From Phaeobacter sp. J2-8 (GTDB lineage: Bacteria > Pseudomonadota > Alphaproteobacteria > Rhodobacterales > Rhodobacteraceae), in assembly GCF_022867865.1 (NCBI RefSeq), contig NZ_JALIEC010000001.1, positions 664,501 to 728,500 of the forward strand: a stretch of DNA of 64,000 bases, read 5' to 3'. Below, piece after piece: positions 62,763 through 64,000 of the stretch. The notes under the pieces are model-generated. The model did not search any database and was not told the DNA's origin. It was given only the letters and a program-made list of their open reading frames with translations. Position 1 is the first letter of the stretch. The number at the start of each line of letters is the position of its first letter. Position numbers and translations under genes: made by a program.

Positions 62763-63910
62763 CAATTGCCCCCGACCATTGCGGCCAGGCGCGGCAAATC
62801 GGGTTTCCCTGCCGAAAGCAACGGCATGGCATCAAGCAGGACAAAACGCTGCGGCACTGCAGCAGGCCCAAATGCCGCACGGCAGGCCCGTCGCAAGGCC
62901 GCCTCGTCAAATCGCCCGGTCAGAAAGCAGATGAGTTTATGGCCACGCAGCGCGTCGGGGATTGCCAGCACCGCACAGCCGGTCACGCCCGGTTGGGTCA
63001 GCACAAGCTGCTCAATCTCTTCGGGAAATACATTGTGATCTGCCACCGTGACCATCCGCCGTTTGCGGCCCCGCAGGAAAAGATAGCCCGCCGCGTCCAG
63101 ATAGCCCATTTCACCAATGCCAAGGTATCCGTCCTGCCAATGGGTGTCCTGGGTTTCGCCGACCTCGTAGCCATCAAACACATAGGGGCTGTGGACCAGA
63201 ATTTCCGCAGTTTCATGCGGCGCAGCGACGCGCAGCGCAACACCGGGATAGGCGCGGCCAACCGAACCCGCAGGGGTTTTGCCATCGCTCATGGTGATGA
63301 AACTTGTTTCACTGGCCCCGAAAAATTCACGCACCTCCGCATGGGGCAGCAGATCGCAGAGATCGGCCCGCAGGGCAGGGTCCAGTTTGCCGCCACCACA
63401 AAACAGGCGGCGCACCTTCGGCAACACGGCCTGTGTCCCGTCTTTGCTCAACCGGGTGAGCAATCGCAGCTGAGTGGGCGTCGCATAGATCACGCTGATG
63501 GCCAGCTCTGCCAGTGTTTCGGTCTGGCGTCGCGGTGACATGCCGGCAAGCACAGCAATATCCGCCCCTATGTGCAGCGCCTCAAGCACCGCAAACAGGC
63601 TGAGGGAATGGCCCGGATGCCCCAATGTCGCGTAACGGTCTGCCGGACCCAGATCAAAAGTCCTGGCATTGATGTCGAAAGAGGCGATCCAGCTGGCCGG
63701 TCGTCGGCGGATCACCTTTGGCTGACCGCTGGAACCCGAAGTCTCGCAATACAGAACCGGCGTTGCATCGGCCCGTGTGGTGATTGCCGCGCCGGATTGC
63801 GACGCCCAAAGCGATTGCCCCCGGCGCAGCCCATCGACCAATACCGTCAGCCCCGGTGCTTCGGGGGTCAGAATTTCACTTCGGGGTGCGATTTCAAAAG
63901 TGGCATGCAT
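62762..63910 (-). CDS. AMP-binding acyl-CoA synthetase-like protein
   Basis: The product is 382 residues. It has the ANL-family P-loop (YCETSGSSGQPKVIRR), FFGASETSF (A5-like), the Asp/Gly block YLGIGEMGYLDAAGYLFLRGRKRRMV (A7-A8), and the A10 lysine in SAGKPDLPRL. It is shorter than most acyl-CoA ligases (500 or more), because the N-terminal 100-150 residues are reduced. It would activate a carboxylic acid as acyl-AMP for CoA or another acceptor. Coupling to a thiolase suggests a small acid or polyketide-like pathway. Confidence 0.85.
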   Translation of the reverse strand: MHATFEIAPRSEILTPEAPGLTVLVDGLRRGQSLWASQSGAAITTRADATPVLYCETSGSSGQPKVIRRRPASWIASFDINARTFDLGPADRYATLGHPGHSLSLFAVLEALHIGADIAVLAGMSPRRQTETLAELAISVIYATPTQLRLLTRLSKDGTQAVLPKVRRLFCGGGKLDPALRADLCDLLPHAEVREFFGASETSFITMSDGKTPAGSVGRAYPGVALRVAAPHETAEILVHSPYVFDGYEVGETQDTHWQDGYLGIGEMGYLDAAGYLFLRGRKRRMVTVADHNVFPEEIEQLVLTQPGVTGCAVLAIPDALRGHKLICFLTGRFDEAALRRACRAAFGPAAVPQRFVLLDAMPLLSAGKPDLPRLAAMVGGN

Positions 63911-63968
63911 GGCACCGATCTATGCCACAGGTTTGTCGCCGCTGCGATGGGCTTGCGGCGACACCCGT

Positions 63969-64000
63969 CTAATAATCCCGTTCGAAAAACACCCCGACGC
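63969..64000 (-). CDS. C-terminal end of a gene running off the window
   Basis: The minus strand reads ..VGVFFERDY then TAG at 63969-63971. Ten residues are too few to assign a family. The aromatic-rich ending could be the last strand of an outer-membrane barrel (TamA/BamA-like), which is only a guess. It lies 58 bases upstream of the ligase gene on the same strand. Confidence 0.35.
   Translation of the reverse strand, partial: VGVFFERDY

Overview
The window looks like chromosomal DNA of a marine-type Rhodobacteraceae (roseobacter-group alphaproteobacterium). The evidence is the high-GC coding style, an Irr-type regulator next to fabA and fabB/fabI, a stand-alone Lrp-type regulator divergent from putA, a bioMNY transporter, efp, LolCDE-type genes and a PopZ-like acidic protein. 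This assignment comes from gene content, not from a database search.

Layout. (1) Bases 1-4551 are the end of a genomic island: a truncated SMC/Rad50-like ATPase, a small membrane protein, an XRE repressor with an operator array, two small helix-turn-helix proteins and a tyrosine integrase. (2) Bases 4558-13641 are a second, about 9 kb element stacked against the first in the same tRNA-Cys. Its left end is a 3' fragment of tRNA-Cys and its right end is the intact tRNA-Cys. It has a replication-type winged-helix protein, a Mu gpT-like major capsid protein, a ClpP-like head protease, a repressor, a MerR-type helix-turn-helix protein, several unknown small proteins, a proteasome-like Ntn-hydrolase as probable cargo and a damaged integrase. 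I see no terminase, portal or tail genes. (3) Bases 13794-34156 are ordinary core genome: pcm-like, TolC, PopZ-like, efp, ygfZ, an MsbA-like exporter, LolD/LolC-E, aminotransferases, rhomboid, putA/putR. (4) Bases 34324 to about 43300 form a third island in tRNA-Leu(UAA). It holds a serine recombinase split by an IS3-family (IS407-like) insertion, a second recombinase fragment, and a restriction-modification locus made of a RelB/DinJ antitoxin domain fused to an EcoRI-type methylase, a D12-type methylase and a PLD-type nuclease. (5) Bases 43331-64000 return to core or mixed genes: a membrane protein with a nuclease-like motif, a TonB receptor with a siderophore-type ABC transporter, a decayed istB, irr-fabA, fabB-fabI, bioMNY, a MOSC protein, and a thiolase/AMP-ligase pair.

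How parts work together. The three islands are mobile units with their own recombinase, control region and cargo. The first two sit in tandem in tRNA-Cys. The capsid-bearing element is the best candidate for an undescribed system: a minimal capsid-encoding phage satellite, or else a heavily reduced prophage. The RelB-methylase fusion preceded by palindromic sites suggests a restriction-modification operon that controls itself through an antitoxin DNA-binding domain.

Caveat. At least eight genes, including fabA and other well-conserved host genes, are broken by a net one-base indel while both halves stay well conserved. Read errors in the assembly are as likely as real decay. Start sites were chosen by family similarity and ribosome-binding sites.
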